Position numbers and translations under genes: made by a program. From NCBI RefSeq assembly GCF_019801465.1, contig NZ_JAHVJA010000001.1:1-64000 (forward strand): 64,000 nucleotides of DNA, written 5' to 3'. The notes under the pieces are model-generated. The model was not told the origin of the DNA. It ran no database searches and saw only the letters and a program-made list of their open reading frames with translations. The stretch's first letter is position 1; each line of letters starts with the position of its first letter. This stretch comes from Leisingera daeponensis (GTDB lineage: Bacteria > Pseudomonadota > Alphaproteobacteria > Rhodobacterales > Rhodobacteraceae). This document shows positions 10,308 through 21,523 of the stretch, piece by piece.

Positions 10308-11471
10308 ATGCCGGTCAAGAACCGCTTTGCCGAACTGCAGGATGAAATCACCGCCTGGCGCCGTGACATCCATGAAAACCCGGAAATCCTGTTCGAAACC
10401 CACCGCACCAGCGCGCTGGTGGCTCAGAAGCTGCAGGAGTTCGGCTGCGATGAGGTGGTGACCGGCATCGGCCGCACCGGTGTTGTCGGCGTGATCAAGG
10501 GCAAGGCGGACACCTCCGGCAAGGTGATTGGTCTGCGCGCCGACATGGATGCGCTGCCGATCCATGAACAGACCGGGCTGGACTATGCCTCCAAGACCCC
10601 CGGCGCGATGCATGCCTGCGGCCATGACGGCCATACCGCGATGCTGCTGGGCGCGGCCAAGTACCTGTCCGAGACCCGTAATTTCGACGGCACCGTGGTG
10701 GTGATCTTCCAGCCCGCCGAGGAAGGCGGCGGTGGCGCCAAGGTGATGTGCGACGACGGTCTGATGGACCGCTGGGGCGTGCAGGAGGTCTACGGCCTGC
10801 ACAACTGGCCGGGCCAGCCGCTGGGCTCCTTTGCGATCCGCCCGGGTTCCTTTTTTGCCGCGACCGACCAGTTCGACATCACCTTCGAAGGCCGCGGCGG
10901 CCATGCTGCCAAGCCGCATGAGACCGTCGACACCACCGTTCTGGCGGCCCAGGCGGTGCTGGCGCTGCAGACCATCGCCTCGCGCAATGCCGACCCGGTG
11001 CACCAGATCGTGGTCTCGGTGACGTCCTTCGAAACCTCCTCCAAGGCGTTCAACGTGATCCCGCAGAAGGTGCAGATCAAGGGCACCGTGCGCACCATGT
11101 CCAAGGACATGCGCGATCTGGCTGAGAAGCGGATCAACGAGGTCTGCACGGGCATCGCTGCCACCTTTGGCGGCACTGCGGACATCACCTATCACCGCGG
11201 CTATCCGGTGATGGTGAACCACGAGGAGCAGACCGAGTTCGCCGCCAAGGTGGCAGCCAGCGTCTCCGGCTCCTGCGGGGATGCGCCGCTGGTGATGGGC
11301 GGCGAAGACTTTGCCTTCATGCTGGAAGAGCGCCCCGGCGCCTATATCCTGATGGGCAACGGCGACACAGCGATGGTGCATCACCCGGAGTACAACTTCA
11401 ACGACGACGCTATTCCGGCTGGCTGCAGTTGGTGGGCGGAGATCGTTGAGCAGCGGATGCCTGCGGCCTGA
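10308..11471 (+). CDS. M20 family amidohydrolase, tandem copy 2
   Basis: A 387-residue paralogue of the preceding gene, about 60-65% identical over the N-terminal 60 residues by eye, with all metal motifs kept (RADMDALPI, HACGHDGHTAML, QPAEEGGGGAK, LHNWPGQP, GGEDFAFMLEE). AAAGGAG lies just before ATG 10308. The shared N-terminus and spacing point to tandem duplication; differences in the lid domain (SSKAFNVIPQ against STASNVIAHT) suggest divergence in substrate choice. It is the last gene of the rightward operon. Confidence 0.9.
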   Translation: MPVKNRFAELQDEITAWRRDIHENPEILFETHRTSALVAQKLQEFGCDEVVTGIGRTGVVGVIKGKADTSGKVIGLRADMDALPIHEQTGLDYASKTPGAMHACGHDGHTAMLLGAAKYLSETRNFDGTVVVIFQPAEEGGGGAKVMCDDGLMDRWGVQEVYGLHNWPGQPLGSFAIRPGSFFAATDQFDITFEGRGGHAAKPHETVDTTVLAAQAVLALQTIASRNADPVHQIVVSVTSFETSSKAFNVIPQKVQIKGTVRTMSKDMRDLAEKRINEVCTGIAATFGGTADITYHRGYPVMVNHEEQTEFAAKVAASVSGSCGDAPLVMGGEDFAFMLEERPGAYILMGNGDTAMVHHPEYNFNDDAIPAGCSWWAEIVEQRMPAA

Positions 11472-11482
11472 ATGATATCGGG

Positions 11483-11553
11483 GAGGGGGCTGCCTGCCCC
11501 CTCTTGCGCCTGCGGCACAATTCACCCCCGAGGATATTTCCGGCCAGATGAAG
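11483..11553 (+). repeat. Intergenic hairpin-plus-tail repeat, copy B
   Basis: Perfect stem GAGGGGGC (11483-11490)/GCCCCCTC (11496-11503), then a tail ending ATATTTCCGGCCAGATGAAG (11534-11553). The tail resembles copy C (TATTTTTGGAAAGATGAAG). It lies between convergent genes, so the hairpin may also act as the terminator of the M20 operon. Confidence 0.6.
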
Positions 11554-11582
11554 AAAGATCTGGTTGCGCTGTGGCGCTGGGG

Positions 11583-12641
11583 TCAGTGCTCCAGCAGTTC
11601 GCGGTAGATGGCGACCAGCGTTTCCGCCTCTTTCTCCAGCGCGAAATTAGTCATCGCGTGTTTGCGGGCCGCCGCGGACCACTCGGCCAGCCGGCCTTCG
11701 GTGGACAGGACTTCGTTGATCGCATCTACCATCTGGCGGGTTTCGCCCGGGTCGATCAGCAGGCCGGTTTCGCCCGGCGCAATCAGCTCCTCGAAAGCGC
11801 CGACACGGGTGGCCACGGCCGGCACGCCGCAGGACATCGCTTCGAGCGGGGTGAGGCCGAACCCTTCCCAGCGCTGCGGCGCGACATAGAGGTCCAGCGC
11901 CTGATACCAGCGGGACACCTCCCAGACCGGCACCTCCGGCGGGAACAGCAGCCGTTCCGACAGGTCTGCAGCCTCGACCTTGGCGCGCAGTTCCTTTTCG
12001 AACGCCACGTGTTTTTCGGTGGCGCGGCCCATCACCAGGCCCACCGCCCTGGGGTGGGCTTTCAGCACCTCCAGCATGGCATCGACAAAGACGTCGGTGC
12101 CTTTCTGCGCCCGGATGCGGCCATAACAGCCGATCAGGGTGGCGTCTTCCGGAAGTCCCAGCTCGCGCCGCAGTGCCGATTTGTCGGCGGGCGGTGCAAA
12201 TTCCCCGGTGTTGATCCCGTGATGCACCACCTGCACCGGCTTTTCCAGATAGGCTGCGCCCTTGGCCGAGGTGGCAATCACCCGGTCCATCTGCGAGATC
12301 AGCCACTTGGTATAGCCGGAGTGATGGCGCTGCGAGGCGGAGGTGAACAACAGCTTCAGCCGCTTGCCCAAGAGGTATTTGAGCGCCAGCCCACCCAGCA
12401 TTTCCACATTGCGACGGGCGTGCCAGACGCGGGCGCCTGCAGGGCCGTTGCGGGGCATGAGAATGAGCTGTGCCGCCGACAGATGCGGCATCTCCCCTGG
12501 CAGGCCGCTGCCTGCGGTGGCGATGGCAATATGCTGGCGCTGCAGCGGCACCAGCCGCACGATGGTGGATGTGACGCCGGACAGGCGGCGTTTGAAATTT
12601 GGCGCGATGACTTCGATTTTGTTGGCGTCAACCTGTGCCAT
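11583..12641 (-). CDS. GT4-type glycosyltransferase, probable LPS core mannosyltransferase (LpcC-like)
   Basis: A 352-residue GT-B enzyme. The C-terminal donor-binding half carries GCYGRIRAQKGTDVFVDA, RWEGFGLTPLEAMSCG (the E-x7-E type motif of GT4 enzymes) and GVPAVATRVGAFEELI. Family GT4 uses nucleotide-sugars to extend glycans on the cytoplasmic membrane face. Its start overlaps the waaA stop by one base (TGATG), with AGGAG upstream, so it should be translated with waaA and act on Kdo-lipid A. The sugar is not determined; LpcC of Rhizobium (mannosyl transfer to Kdo) is the closest functional model. Confidence 0.82.
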   Translation of the reverse strand: MAQVDANKIEVIAPNFKRRLSGVTSTIVRLVPLQRQHIAIATAGSGLPGEMPHLSAAQLILMPRNGPAGARVWHARRNVEMLGGLALKYLLGKRLKLLFTSASQRHHSGYTKWLISQMDRVIATSAKGAAYLEKPVQVVHHGINTGEFAPPADKSALRRELGLPEDATLIGCYGRIRAQKGTDVFVDAMLEVLKAHPRAVGLVMGRATEKHVAFEKELRAKVEAADLSERLLFPPEVPVWEVSRWYQALDLYVAPQRWEGFGLTPLEAMSCGVPAVATRVGAFEELIAPGETGLLIDPGETRQMVDAINEVLSTEGRLAEWSAAARKHAMTNFALEKEAETLVAIYRELLEH

Positions 12642-13948
12642 CACGGTCTCCTATCAGGCAGAAGCGCCAGCAGGGCGTCCACCGTCTTGTCCAATTGATC
12701 CGACTGGCGGGAGATGAACTGCCCGGCAGCATCGCGGGCGGCCTGAAAGGCTTCCGGCTGCCCCAGCCACTTGGCAGCCTGTTCGGCCAGCTCCGCTGCC
12801 GATCGCACCTCCGCCGCGGCGCCAAGGGCGGTCAGCTCGGCATAGGTCTCGGCGAAATTGTAGTGGCCGGTGCCGGTGATCACGGCGGAGCCTGCCTGCA
12901 TCGGCTCAAACGGGTTGTGGCCGCCGATTTCGCGCAGCGAGCCGCCGAGGAAGACCAGCGGGCAGAGCGCGTACCAGGTGCCGACCTCGCCCAGCGTGTC
13001 GGCCAGGTAGACCTGCGTTCGGGGGCCGGGCAGCACGCCCTTGCTGCGCCGGGCGCAGCTGAGCCCTGCATCCTTGATCAGTGCTTCAACCGCATCGCCG
13101 CGTTCCGGATGGCGGGGGGCAAGCAGCAGGCAGAGGTCCGGATGCTGTTTCAGCACAGCTTTATGGGCCTCCAGCACGGTTTCCTCTTCGCCCTCGTGGG
13201 TAGAAGAAGCGACCCAGACTGGGCGGTCGCCAATGCTGACGCGCACCTCGGCGAGGGCGTCCTGATCGACCGGCAGCGGCGCGGAGACGGCCTTGAGATT
13301 GCTGCCGGGGCGGATGCGGTCCGGGGCGGCCCCCATAGCCTGCAGGTTGGCGGCGGTCTTTTGGTTCTGAGTGACCAGCAGGGCGAACTGGTCGAGGATA
13401 AACCGCGCGGTGGCCGGGCGTTTTGTCCAGCCCGCCACCGATTTGTCCGACAGCCGGGCGTTCAGCAGCACCAGCGGGCAGCCGGCCGTGCGGGCCCGCA
13501 CCAGCATCTGCGGCCACAGCTCGCTTTCCACGAACACCCCCAGATCGGGCTGCCAATGGGCCAGAAAGCGGTCCACCGCGGTACCGGTGTCCAGTGGCGG
13601 GAACTGGTGGCGGCAGCGCGGCGGCATCCGTTTGGCGATCAGCTCGGCGGACGTGGGCGTGCCGGAGGTGATCAGGAACTCAGCCGCGGGATCTCGTTCG
13701 CCCATGCGGGCAATCAGGGTCAGTACCGACAGGCTTTCGCCGACCGAGGCGGCGTGGAACCAGATCAGCCGACCCGCGGGGCGGGGCAGGGAGGCATGGC
13801 CCAGGCGCTCGCGCACCCGTTCCTCCGGCAGGCCGTAATCGCGCAGCTTACCCGCCACCTTGCGCCAGGCAAGGGGCGCAATCAAAGCGCTGACACCGCA
13901 GTAAAGGGAATAGAGCAGCGTCTTGGGCGCTGTTGATGCTCCCGACAT
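12641..13948 (-). CDS. waaA: 3-deoxy-D-manno-octulosonic acid (Kdo) transferase
   Basis: A 435-residue GT30 enzyme. An N-terminal membrane-associated stretch precedes LIWFHAASVGE, the conserved acceptor-side motif with the catalytic Glu; the C-terminal donor half has SSTHEGEEE, LLAPRHPERG and FLGGSLREIGGHNPFEPM. WaaA adds Kdo to the lipid IVA precursor on the cytoplasmic face of the inner membrane. It is cotranscribed with moaA (2-base gap upstream) and the core glycosyltransferase (1-base overlap downstream). Confidence 0.95.
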   Translation of the reverse strand: MSGASTAPKTLLYSLYCGVSALIAPLAWRKVAGKLRDYGLPEERVRERLGHASLPRPAGRLIWFHAASVGESLSVLTLIARMGERDPAAEFLITSGTPTSAELIAKRMPPRCRHQFPPLDTGTAVDRFLAHWQPDLGVFVESELWPQMLVRARTAGCPLVLLNARLSDKSVAGWTKRPATARFILDQFALLVTQNQKTAANLQAMGAAPDRIRPGSNLKAVSAPLPVDQDALAEVRVSIGDRPVWVASSTHEGEEETVLEAHKAVLKQHPDLCLLLAPRHPERGDAVEALIKDAGLSCARRSKGVLPGPRTQVYLADTLGEVGTWYALCPLVFLGGSLREIGGHNPFEPMQAGSAVITGTGHYNFAETYAELTALGAAAEVRSAAELAEQAAKWLGQPEAFQAARDAAGQFISRQSDQLDKTVDALLALLPDRRP

Positions 13949-13950
13949 GT

Positions 13951-14961
13951 TCAGCCGCCGGTGTGGCTCATGTGGCGGGAAATTTGGCCGCCGGCCTCTT
14001 GGCGCGAATAGTCGAAATCATGGCCCCGGGGCTTGTCGCCGATGGCAGCGCGGATTGCGGTTTCCAATACGCCGGTGCCTTCTTCATTGGCGCGCAGGGG
14101 GCCGCGCAGATCAGCTTTGCCCTCCTGGCCGAGGCAGGTGTAGATCTCGCCGGTGCAGGTCACGCGCACCCGGTTGCAGCTCTCGCAGAAGTTATGGGAC
14201 AGAGGCGTGATGAAGCCAATCTTCTGCCCGGTTTCCTCCAGCCGCACATACCGCGCCGGCCCGCCGGTGCGTTCGGCGAGATCGGTAACGGAGTAGTGGT
14301 TTTCATATTCCGCGCGCACGTCCTTCAGCGACCAGTACTGGCCGATGCGTTCCATGGCGCCGATATCCTCGCCCATCGGCATAACCTCGATCCAAGTGAG
14401 GTCCATGTCCCGTTCGGCGCACCAGCGGGTGATGGCGGGCAGTTCTTCCTCGTTGAAGCCTTTCAGCGCCACAGCATTGATCTTGACGCGCAGGCCCGCC
14501 TTCTGGGCGGCGTCAATACCCCTCAGCACCTGCGGCAGGCGGCCCCAGCGGGTGACATCGGCGAATTTCTGTTCATCCAGGGTGTCGAGCGAGATGTTCA
14601 CCCGGCGCACCCCGGCGGCATAAAGGTCGTCGGCGTATTTCACCAGCTGCGAGCCGTTGGTGGTCAGCGTCAGTTCCTTCAGGGCACCCGACTCCAGATG
14701 GCGGCTCATCGACTGGAAAAAGGTCATGATGCCCCGGCGCACCAGCGGTTCGCCGCCGGTGATGCGCAGCTTTTCCACCCCCAGCCGGATGAAGGTGGAG
14801 CAAAGCCGGTCCAGCTCCTCCAGCGTCAGCAGGTCCTTCTTGGGCAGAAAGGTCATGTTCTCGGACATGCAATAGACGCAGCGGAAGTCGCAGCGGTCGG
14901 TGACCGAGACACGCAGGTAAGTGATTGCGCGGGCGAAGGGATCAATAAGCGGAGCCGTCAT
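13951..14961 (-). CDS. moaA: GTP 3',8-cyclase (molybdenum cofactor biosynthesis)
   Basis: A 336-residue radical SAM enzyme. The N-terminal SAM cluster motif is C24-DFR-C28-VY-C31; the C-terminal cluster cysteines are in [19 protein letters not shown]. The protein ends in HTGG; the terminal Gly-Gly is needed for catalysis in the family. MoaA makes (8S)-3',8-cyclo-7,8-dihydroguanosine triphosphate from GTP, the first step of molybdopterin synthesis. The gene heads a leftward operon with waaA; the link to LPS genes appears to be positional only. Confidence 0.96.
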   Translation of the reverse strand: MTAPLIDPFARAITYLRVSVTDRCDFRCVYCMSENMTFLPKKDLLTLEELDRLCSTFIRLGVEKLRITGGEPLVRRGIMTFFQSMSRHLESGALKELTLTTNGSQLVKYADDLYAAGVRRVNISLDTLDEQKFADVTRWGRLPQVLRGIDAAQKAGLRVKINAVALKGFNEEELPAITRWCAERDMDLTWIEVMPMGEDIGAMERIGQYWSLKDVRAEYENHYSVTDLAERTGGPARYVRLEETGQKIGFITPLSHNFCESCNRVRVTCTGEIYTCLGQEGKADLRGPLRANEEGTGVLETAIRAAIGDKPRGHDFDYSRQEAGGQISRHMSHTGG

Positions 14962-15052
14962 GTCTCCTAGGTAAAGCGGGGCACCGCCCGCGGCAAGGGG
15001 CAGTCAGCATTTGTGTCTGGCAAAGAGTTTCGCCCGGAGCTAGGGTTTGCTC

Positions 15053-15502
15053 ATGCGTATGATAGTCATTTCCCTCGCCTCGATTTCCCTGCTGGCGGCC
15101 TGCAACGGCATCCAGCTGAATTCTTCCATTCTGAACGGCTCCGGCAGCCCCGCCGCGGCGGAGCCGCAGGACCCCGTGCTGGAGCCTGCGCCGGGCGTCG
15201 ACGTGGCGGAGGCGGAGCCGCTGGCGCCCACGTCTCCATCCGCGCCGTCATTCCGCGGTTCCGCGACCACGGTTGCCTCGCTGGGCGATCCGTCGCTGCC
15301 GGGCATGTGGATGGAAACGCCGCTGGTGGCGGCTGAGCAGCAGGCGCTGATCCGCTCCAGCCGCAATACCCAGGTCGTGGTGACGCTGAAGCCGGTTCCG
15401 GGCGAGGCCTCCGGCGGCAGCCGTCTTTCGATCGGCGCGATGCGGGCGCTGGGCCTGCCGCTGACCGAGCTGGCCGAGGTGCAGGTGCTGCCCGCGGGCT
15501 GA
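15053..15502 (+). CDS. Small putative lipoprotein
   Basis: A 149-residue protein with a lipoprotein signal (MRMIVISLASISLLAAC; lipobox LAAC). After the cysteine comes a Pro/Ala/Glu-rich stretch of ~60 residues and a compact C-terminal part (QVVVTLKPVPGEASGG, then IGAMRALGLPLTELAEVQVLP). I do not recognise a domain with certainty; the last 50 residues look like a small beta-barrel fold. The start is uncertain among TTG 15047, ATG 15053 and ATG 15059; 15053 is chosen for a 7-base spacing from AGGG. It stands alone. Confidence 0.65.
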   Translation: MRMIVISLASISLLAACNGIQLNSSILNGSGSPAAAEPQDPVLEPAPGVDVAEAEPLAPTSPSAPSFRGSATTVASLGDPSLPGMWMETPLVAAEQQALIRSSRNTQVVVTLKPVPGEASGGSRLSIGAMRALGLPLTELAEVQVLPAG

Positions 15503-15588
15503 GGTTTGAGCTCCTGAAGGGGCAGATCAACCGCCTGCTTCGGCCGTGCGGGTGCTGCTCAGCTGTTCCCGACGGGTTCGTGGCTGAG

Positions 15589-16272
15589 TCAGGCGTCTTT
15601 CAGGTATTTTGCGGCTTCCTTGCGCGCAAACGCCTTCATGGCATCGCCATGTTCCGCCAGAAACGCGCGGGTGCGCTCGGCATCGTGCTTGCTGAGGTCG
15701 CGCAGCCACCAGGCGACGGCCTTTTGCATGAACCAGTCGCGGTCCGGCACATAGGACGCCGCCCAGTCCAGGATCCGCTCGCGGGCCTCCTGATCGGCAG
15801 GTTTCAGATTGTTCATCTTGGCCCAGGGCAGGGTGGCCACCAGCGCCGCGCGCCGGGTCCACATGTGGTCTGACCGGGACCACTCCTCCGCGGTGTCCAG
15901 CCGGGAAGGATCAGCCAGCAGCCGTTTCGAAATGGCGGAGCAGGCGTGATCGGCAATTGCCCAGCTGTCGAACTCCGGCACCCAGGATTGCAGCAGCTCC
16001 CAGATGGCCCCGTCGTCCTTGATCCGTGCCTGAGTGAGCAGTTTGGCGGCGGCAATGCGGGCCTCGAATATGTCGGTGCCCCAAAGGGCGCGCGCAAGGT
16101 CTGCGCGCTCAGCAACGCTCAAGCTCTGCCGCCAGGATTTGTTCAGATCATTGGTGGCCGGGTTGGGAACTCCCAGAACCCGACGGCTCTGCTTGTGGTA
16201 CGCGGCCATTTGCTCTGCCCGGCCGGGATCTGCCTGTGCCTCCAGCTGCGCCAGTGCTTCTGCCAATTTCAT
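15589..16272 (-). CDS. DNA alkylation repair protein (AlkD-like HEAT-repeat family)
   Basis: A 227-residue protein of the DNA alkylation repair (AlkD/AlkC-like) family: helical HEAT-type repeats with DIFEARIAAAKLL, WVPEFDSWAIADH and SDHMWTRRAALVATLPW, and late VPDRDWFMQKAVAWWLRDLSKH. AlkD-type enzymes release positively charged alkylated bases such as 7-methylguanine without base flipping. ATG 16272 is used because it starts 5 bases after the glmS stop and removes an unrelated 52-residue extension that overlaps glmS. It is the last gene of glmU-glmS-this. Confidence 0.85.
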   Translation of the reverse strand: MKLAEALAQLEAQADPGRAEQMAAYHKQSRRVLGVPNPATNDLNKSWRQSLSVAERADLARALWGTDIFEARIAAAKLLTQARIKDDGAIWELLQSWVPEFDSWAIADHACSAISKRLLADPSRLDTAEEWSRSDHMWTRRAALVATLPWAKMNNLKPADQEARERILDWAASYVPDRDWFMQKAVAWWLRDLSKHDAERTRAFLAEHGDAMKAFARKEAAKYLKDA

Positions 16273-16277
16273 GCTGG

Positions 16278-18100
<1,823 letters not shown>

Positions 18101-18101
<1 letters not shown>

Positions 18102-19456
18102 CACATGGCTCCCTTCTGCAGGCGGGCCTTTTTGGCGCGCAGCATATCCATCAGCTTGCGCGCGCGGCCCGGTTTGTTGGTTTGCTCGGCGCGGGCAATG
18201 GCCAGGTCGCCGTCTTCGACGTTCTTCGTGACGACGGCACCGGTTGCCGTCATCGCTTCGTTGCCGATCCGGACCGGGGCCACCAGCATGGTGTTCGACC
18301 CGATAAAGGCCCGCGCGCCGATCTCGGTGCGGTGCTTCATCACCCCGTCATAGTTGCAGGTTATCGTGCCTGCGCCAATATTTGCCGCTTCCCCGACCGT
18401 GGCGTCGCCGATATAGCTGAGGTGGTTCACCTTGGCACCCTCGGCAATCTCGGCGTTCTTGATCTCGACGAAATTGCCGATGTGGGTGTTCTCGGCCAGC
18501 TCCGCGCCGGGACGCAGGCGCGCATATGGCCCCACTTTGGCACCGCGGCTGACGTGGCAGCCCTCCAGATGCGAAAACGCGCGGATCAGCGCACCGCTTT
18601 CGACCGTGACGCCGGGGCCGAAGACCACGTTGGGTTCAATCACCGTGTCGCGGCCAATATGTGTGTCAAAGGCGAGGTAGACGGTTTCCGGCGCCATCAG
18701 GGTGACGCCCAGCTCCATCAGCTCTGAACGCGCGCGCGCCTGAAACAGCGCATCCGCCTGCGCCAGTTCGGCGCGGGAGTTGACGCCCAGCGTCTCGGAT
18801 TCGTCGCAGGACACTGCGGTCACTTTCAGATCCTCGCGCCGGGCCAGTTCCACCAGATCGGTCAGGTAGTATTCGCCGGAGGCGTTTTCATTTCCGACCT
18901 TGGCGATCAGATCGAACATCGCGCTGGACTTGCCTGCCATCAGACCGGAGTTGCAGAACGAAATTGCGCGTTCGGCCTCGCCCGCATCCTTGAACTCGAC
19001 AATCCGCTCCAAGCTGTCGCCCTCCATTACCAGGCGGCCATAGCGGCCCGGATCGGCGGCCTCGAACCCCAGTACCACCAGGTCAGCGCGCTGGCGGGCG
19101 TCGATCATGCGTTCCAGCGTTTCGGCGCTGACAAACGGGGTGTCGCCGTAAAGAACAACTACATCTCCTTCAAACCCGTCCAAAGCGCCGCGGGCCTGGT
19201 CCACCGCATGGGCCGTGCCAAGCTGCTCTTCCTGCAGGACAACCTCGGCCTCTTCGTCGATGCCGGCCACTGCCTTGCGGACCTCGTCAGACCCGTGCCC
19301 TGCCACGATGATAGTGCGCTCCGGCGCCAGCGCGCGGCCCGCGGCCATTGCATGCTCCAGCATCGGCGCCTGGGCAATCGGGTGCAGCACTTTCGGAAGG
19401 TCGGAGTTCATCCGCGTGCCTTTTCCGGCCGCCAGGATGACAAGGGCAATGCTCAT
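18101..19456 (-). CDS. glmU: Bifunctional GlcNAc-1-P uridyltransferase / GlcN-1-P acetyltransferase
   Basis: A 451-residue two-domain protein. N-terminal uridyltransferase: LAAGKGTRMNSDLPKVLHP, QLGTAHAV, YGDTPFV. C-terminal left-handed beta-helix with hexapeptide repeats and the acetyltransferase core IGAGTITCNYDG, followed by FIGSNTMLVAPV. It completes UDP-GlcNAc synthesis after GlmS and phosphoglucosamine mutase. It is the first gene of the leftward operon; a candidate promoter (TTGCGC, 16 bases, TAAAAC) reads leftward in the 131-base gap before gph. Confidence 0.97.
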
Positions 19457-19587
19457 AATCGCTTTTCTCTTTGTCTTTTTAGCGCTCCCGTTTTATCCGC
19501 TGAGGGGCGGGGCGCAAGAGATAGCGCCATCAAACAAGGTTGCGGCCTGCAACATCAGGCGGCGGAAAAGTGCCGAAAGGGCAGGGC

Positions 19588-20250
19588 ATGCGAACGGTTA
19601 TCTTCGATCTGGACGGCACGCTGGCAGATACTTCGGGCGACCTTCTGGCTGCGGCCAACGCCTGTTTCCGGCAAATGGGGCTGGGGGATGTGCTGAGCCA
19701 CCCGCAGGATGCGGGGGTCGCCCTGCGCGGCGGCCGGATGATGCTCGCTCACGGCCTTAAGCGGGCAAACCAGTTCAGCGAGGCCACCGTGGATGAGTTC
19801 TATCCGGTGCTGCTGGCCGCTTACCGCGATGCTATCGATCTTCATTCGGTAATGTACCCCGGCGCGATGGAGGCGGTGGAGGTGCTGAAATCCGCCGGCT
19901 TCGGCGTCGGCATCTGCACCAACAAGCCCGAAGCGCTGGCCGACCAGCTGATGCGCAGCCTGGGCGTGCGCGATGCCTTTGCCTCTTTGGTGGGGGCGGA
20001 CACCCTGCCGGTGCGCAAACCCGACCCGGAGCCGCTGTTCGAGGCTGCCCGGCGCGCAGGCGGCGACCCCGCGCGCACGCTTCTGGTGGGTGACAGCGAC
20101 ACCGACCGCACCACTTCAGCCAATGCCGGCGTGCCGTCTGTGCTGGTGACTTTCGGTCCATCCGGGGATGACATGGCGGTGCTGAAGCCGGAGGCTCTGC
20201 TGCACCGGTTCGAGGACCTGCCCGAGGTCGCGGAACGGCTGATTGCGTGA
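19588..20250 (+). CDS. gph: Phosphoglycolate phosphatase-like HAD hydrolase
   Basis: A 220-residue HAD-superfamily phosphatase: motif I FDLDGTLADT (residues 6-15), motif II TNKPE, motif III K in VRKPDPEPLFEAA, motif IV VGDSDTDRTTSANAGV, with an alpha-helical cap between I and II. This layout fits Gph, which dephosphorylates 2-phosphoglycolate arising from DNA repair or photorespiratory-type chemistry; related HAD phosphatases cannot be excluded. ATG 19588 follows AGGGCAGGGC and starts exactly at the family N-terminus; the open frame to 19540 is not used. Confidence 0.82.
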   Translation: MRTVIFDLDGTLADTSGDLLAAANACFRQMGLGDVLSHPQDAGVALRGGRMMLAHGLKRANQFSEATVDEFYPVLLAAYRDAIDLHSVMYPGAMEAVEVLKSAGFGVGICTNKPEALADQLMRSLGVRDAFASLVGADTLPVRKPDPEPLFEAARRAGGDPARTLLVGDSDTDRTTSANAGVPSVLVTFGPSGDDMAVLKPEALLHRFEDLPEVAERLIA

Positions 20251-20258
20251 TCCCGCAA

Positions 20259-20279
20259 CTCGGTTTCGGGAAAACCGAG
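20259..20279. terminator. Stem-loop after gph
   Basis: CTCGGTTT (20259-20266) pairs with AAACCGAG (20272-20279). The tail is not U-rich, so termination is uncertain. Confidence 0.4.
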
Positions 20280-20329
20280 GCTCCAGCTTCCCTCTTGACC
20301 GTTGACCGGCTGCGGCCCACAAACGCCGC

Positions 20330-21523
20330 ATGAGCGAAAAGTTTACCGGGTCTTTCACCCAGCAGGAACCCATCCCCGAAGACGCCATCGAAGCCGCGCT
20401 GGCGGTGCTCCGCCACGGGCGGCTGCACCGCTACAACGTGGCAGAGGGCGAGGCTGGCGAGACCGCGCTGCTGGAACAGGAGTTCGCGGCGCAGACGGGC
20501 GCAAAATACTGTCTGGCGGTGGCTTCGGGCGGCTATGCGCTGGCGACTTCGCTGCGGGCGGTCGGGGTCAAGCCCGGCGACAAAGTGCTGACCAACGCTT
20601 TCACGCTGGCGCCCGTGCCGGGGTCCATCGCCTCCGTCGGGGCGGAACCGGTGTTCGTCGAAGTGACCGAGAGCCTGACCATCGATCTGGATGACTTGGC
20701 CGCCAAGGCGGATATGGCCAAGGTGCTGATGCTGTCGCACATGCGCGGACACCTGTGCGACATGGATCGGCTGATGGAAATCTGCGATGCGGCCGGCATC
20801 ACCGTGATCGAGGATTGCGCCCACACCATGGGGGCCGCCTGGAACGGGGTGCTGTCGGGCCGCCACGGCGCGGTCGGCTGCTATTCCTGCCAGACCTACA
20901 AGCATGTGAATTCGGGCGAGGGCGGGCTTCTGGTCACGGACGATGAAGAAATCGCCGCCCGCGCCATCATGATGTCCGGCTCCTACATGCTCTATGGCCG
21001 CCATCTGGCGGCGCCGGGGCCGGAGGTGTTCGAGCGGGTGAAATACGAGACGCCCAATATCTCGGGCCGGATGGACAACCTGCGTGCCGCCATCCTGCGG
21101 CCGCAGCTGCGCGATCTGGGCACGCAGGCGGAGCGCTGGAACGGCCGCTACCGCGCGGTGGAGGAGGGGCTGCGCGGCACGCCCGGCCTGACGGTGGTGG
21201 AGCGCCCCGCGCAGGAGGTTTATGTCGGCTCCTCGATCCAGTTCCTGCTTCTGGACTGGTCCGAGGAGGCCGTGCAGGAGGTGGTCCGCCGCTGCGGGGC
21301 CCGCGGAGTGGAACTGAAATGGTTCGGCACGCCGGAGCCGGTGGCCTTCACCTCCCGTTATGACAGCTGGCGCTATGCGGAGACGCCACGCCTGCCGCAA
21401 AGCGACCGGATCCTGGCGGGCATCATTGACATGAGGGTGCCGCTGACCTTCAGCCTGGAGGATTGCGCTCAGATCGCCCGCATCATCCGGGCCGAGGTCT
21501 CCGCCGTCTATCAGTCCGCCTGA
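20330..21523 (+). CDS. DegT/DnrJ/EryC1/StrS family aminotransferase
   Basis: A 397-residue PLP-dependent sugar aminotransferase-type protein. The family order is visible: VASGGYALATSLRAVGVKPGDKV cofactor region (in part), VIEDCAHTMGAAW with the PLP-contacting Asp, and CQTYKHVNSGEGG with the Schiff-base Lys191. Such enzymes transaminate keto-sugars for surface glycans or antibiotics. No sugar-nucleotide genes are adjacent, so the substrate is open. The 3' end overlaps the convergent CreA-like gene by 13 bases. Confidence 0.88.
   Translation: MSEKFTGSFTQQEPIPEDAIEAALAVLRHGRLHRYNVAEGEAGETALLEQEFAAQTGAKYCLAVASGGYALATSLRAVGVKPGDKVLTNAFTLAPVPGSIASVGAEPVFVEVTESLTIDLDDLAAKADMAKVLMLSHMRGHLCDMDRLMEICDAAGITVIEDCAHTMGAAWNGVLSGRHGAVGCYSCQTYKHVNSGEGGLLVTDDEEIAARAIMMSGSYMLYGRHLAAPGPEVFERVKYETPNISGRMDNLRAAILRPQLRDLGTQAERWNGRYRAVEEGLRGTPGLTVVERPAQEVYVGSSIQFLLLDWSEEAVQEVVRRCGARGVELKWFGTPEPVAFTSRYDSWRYAETPRLPQSDRILAGIIDMRVPLTFSLEDCAQIARIIRAEVSAVYQSA

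Noticed and set aside
10274-10308. Possible assembly duplication of the M20 genes
   Set aside because: The copies differ at about one third of residues and have different lid segments, so this is real duplication.
8976-11525. 849-codon open frame on the minus strand
   Set aside because: It runs antisense to both M20 genes, is low-complexity in His/Gly/Arg and has no motif; a by-product of high third-position GC in tandem paralogues.
20259-20279. Stem-loop after gph as an operator of the aminotransferase gene
   Set aside because: It follows the gph stop closely and lacks promoter boxes around it; better read as a weak terminator.
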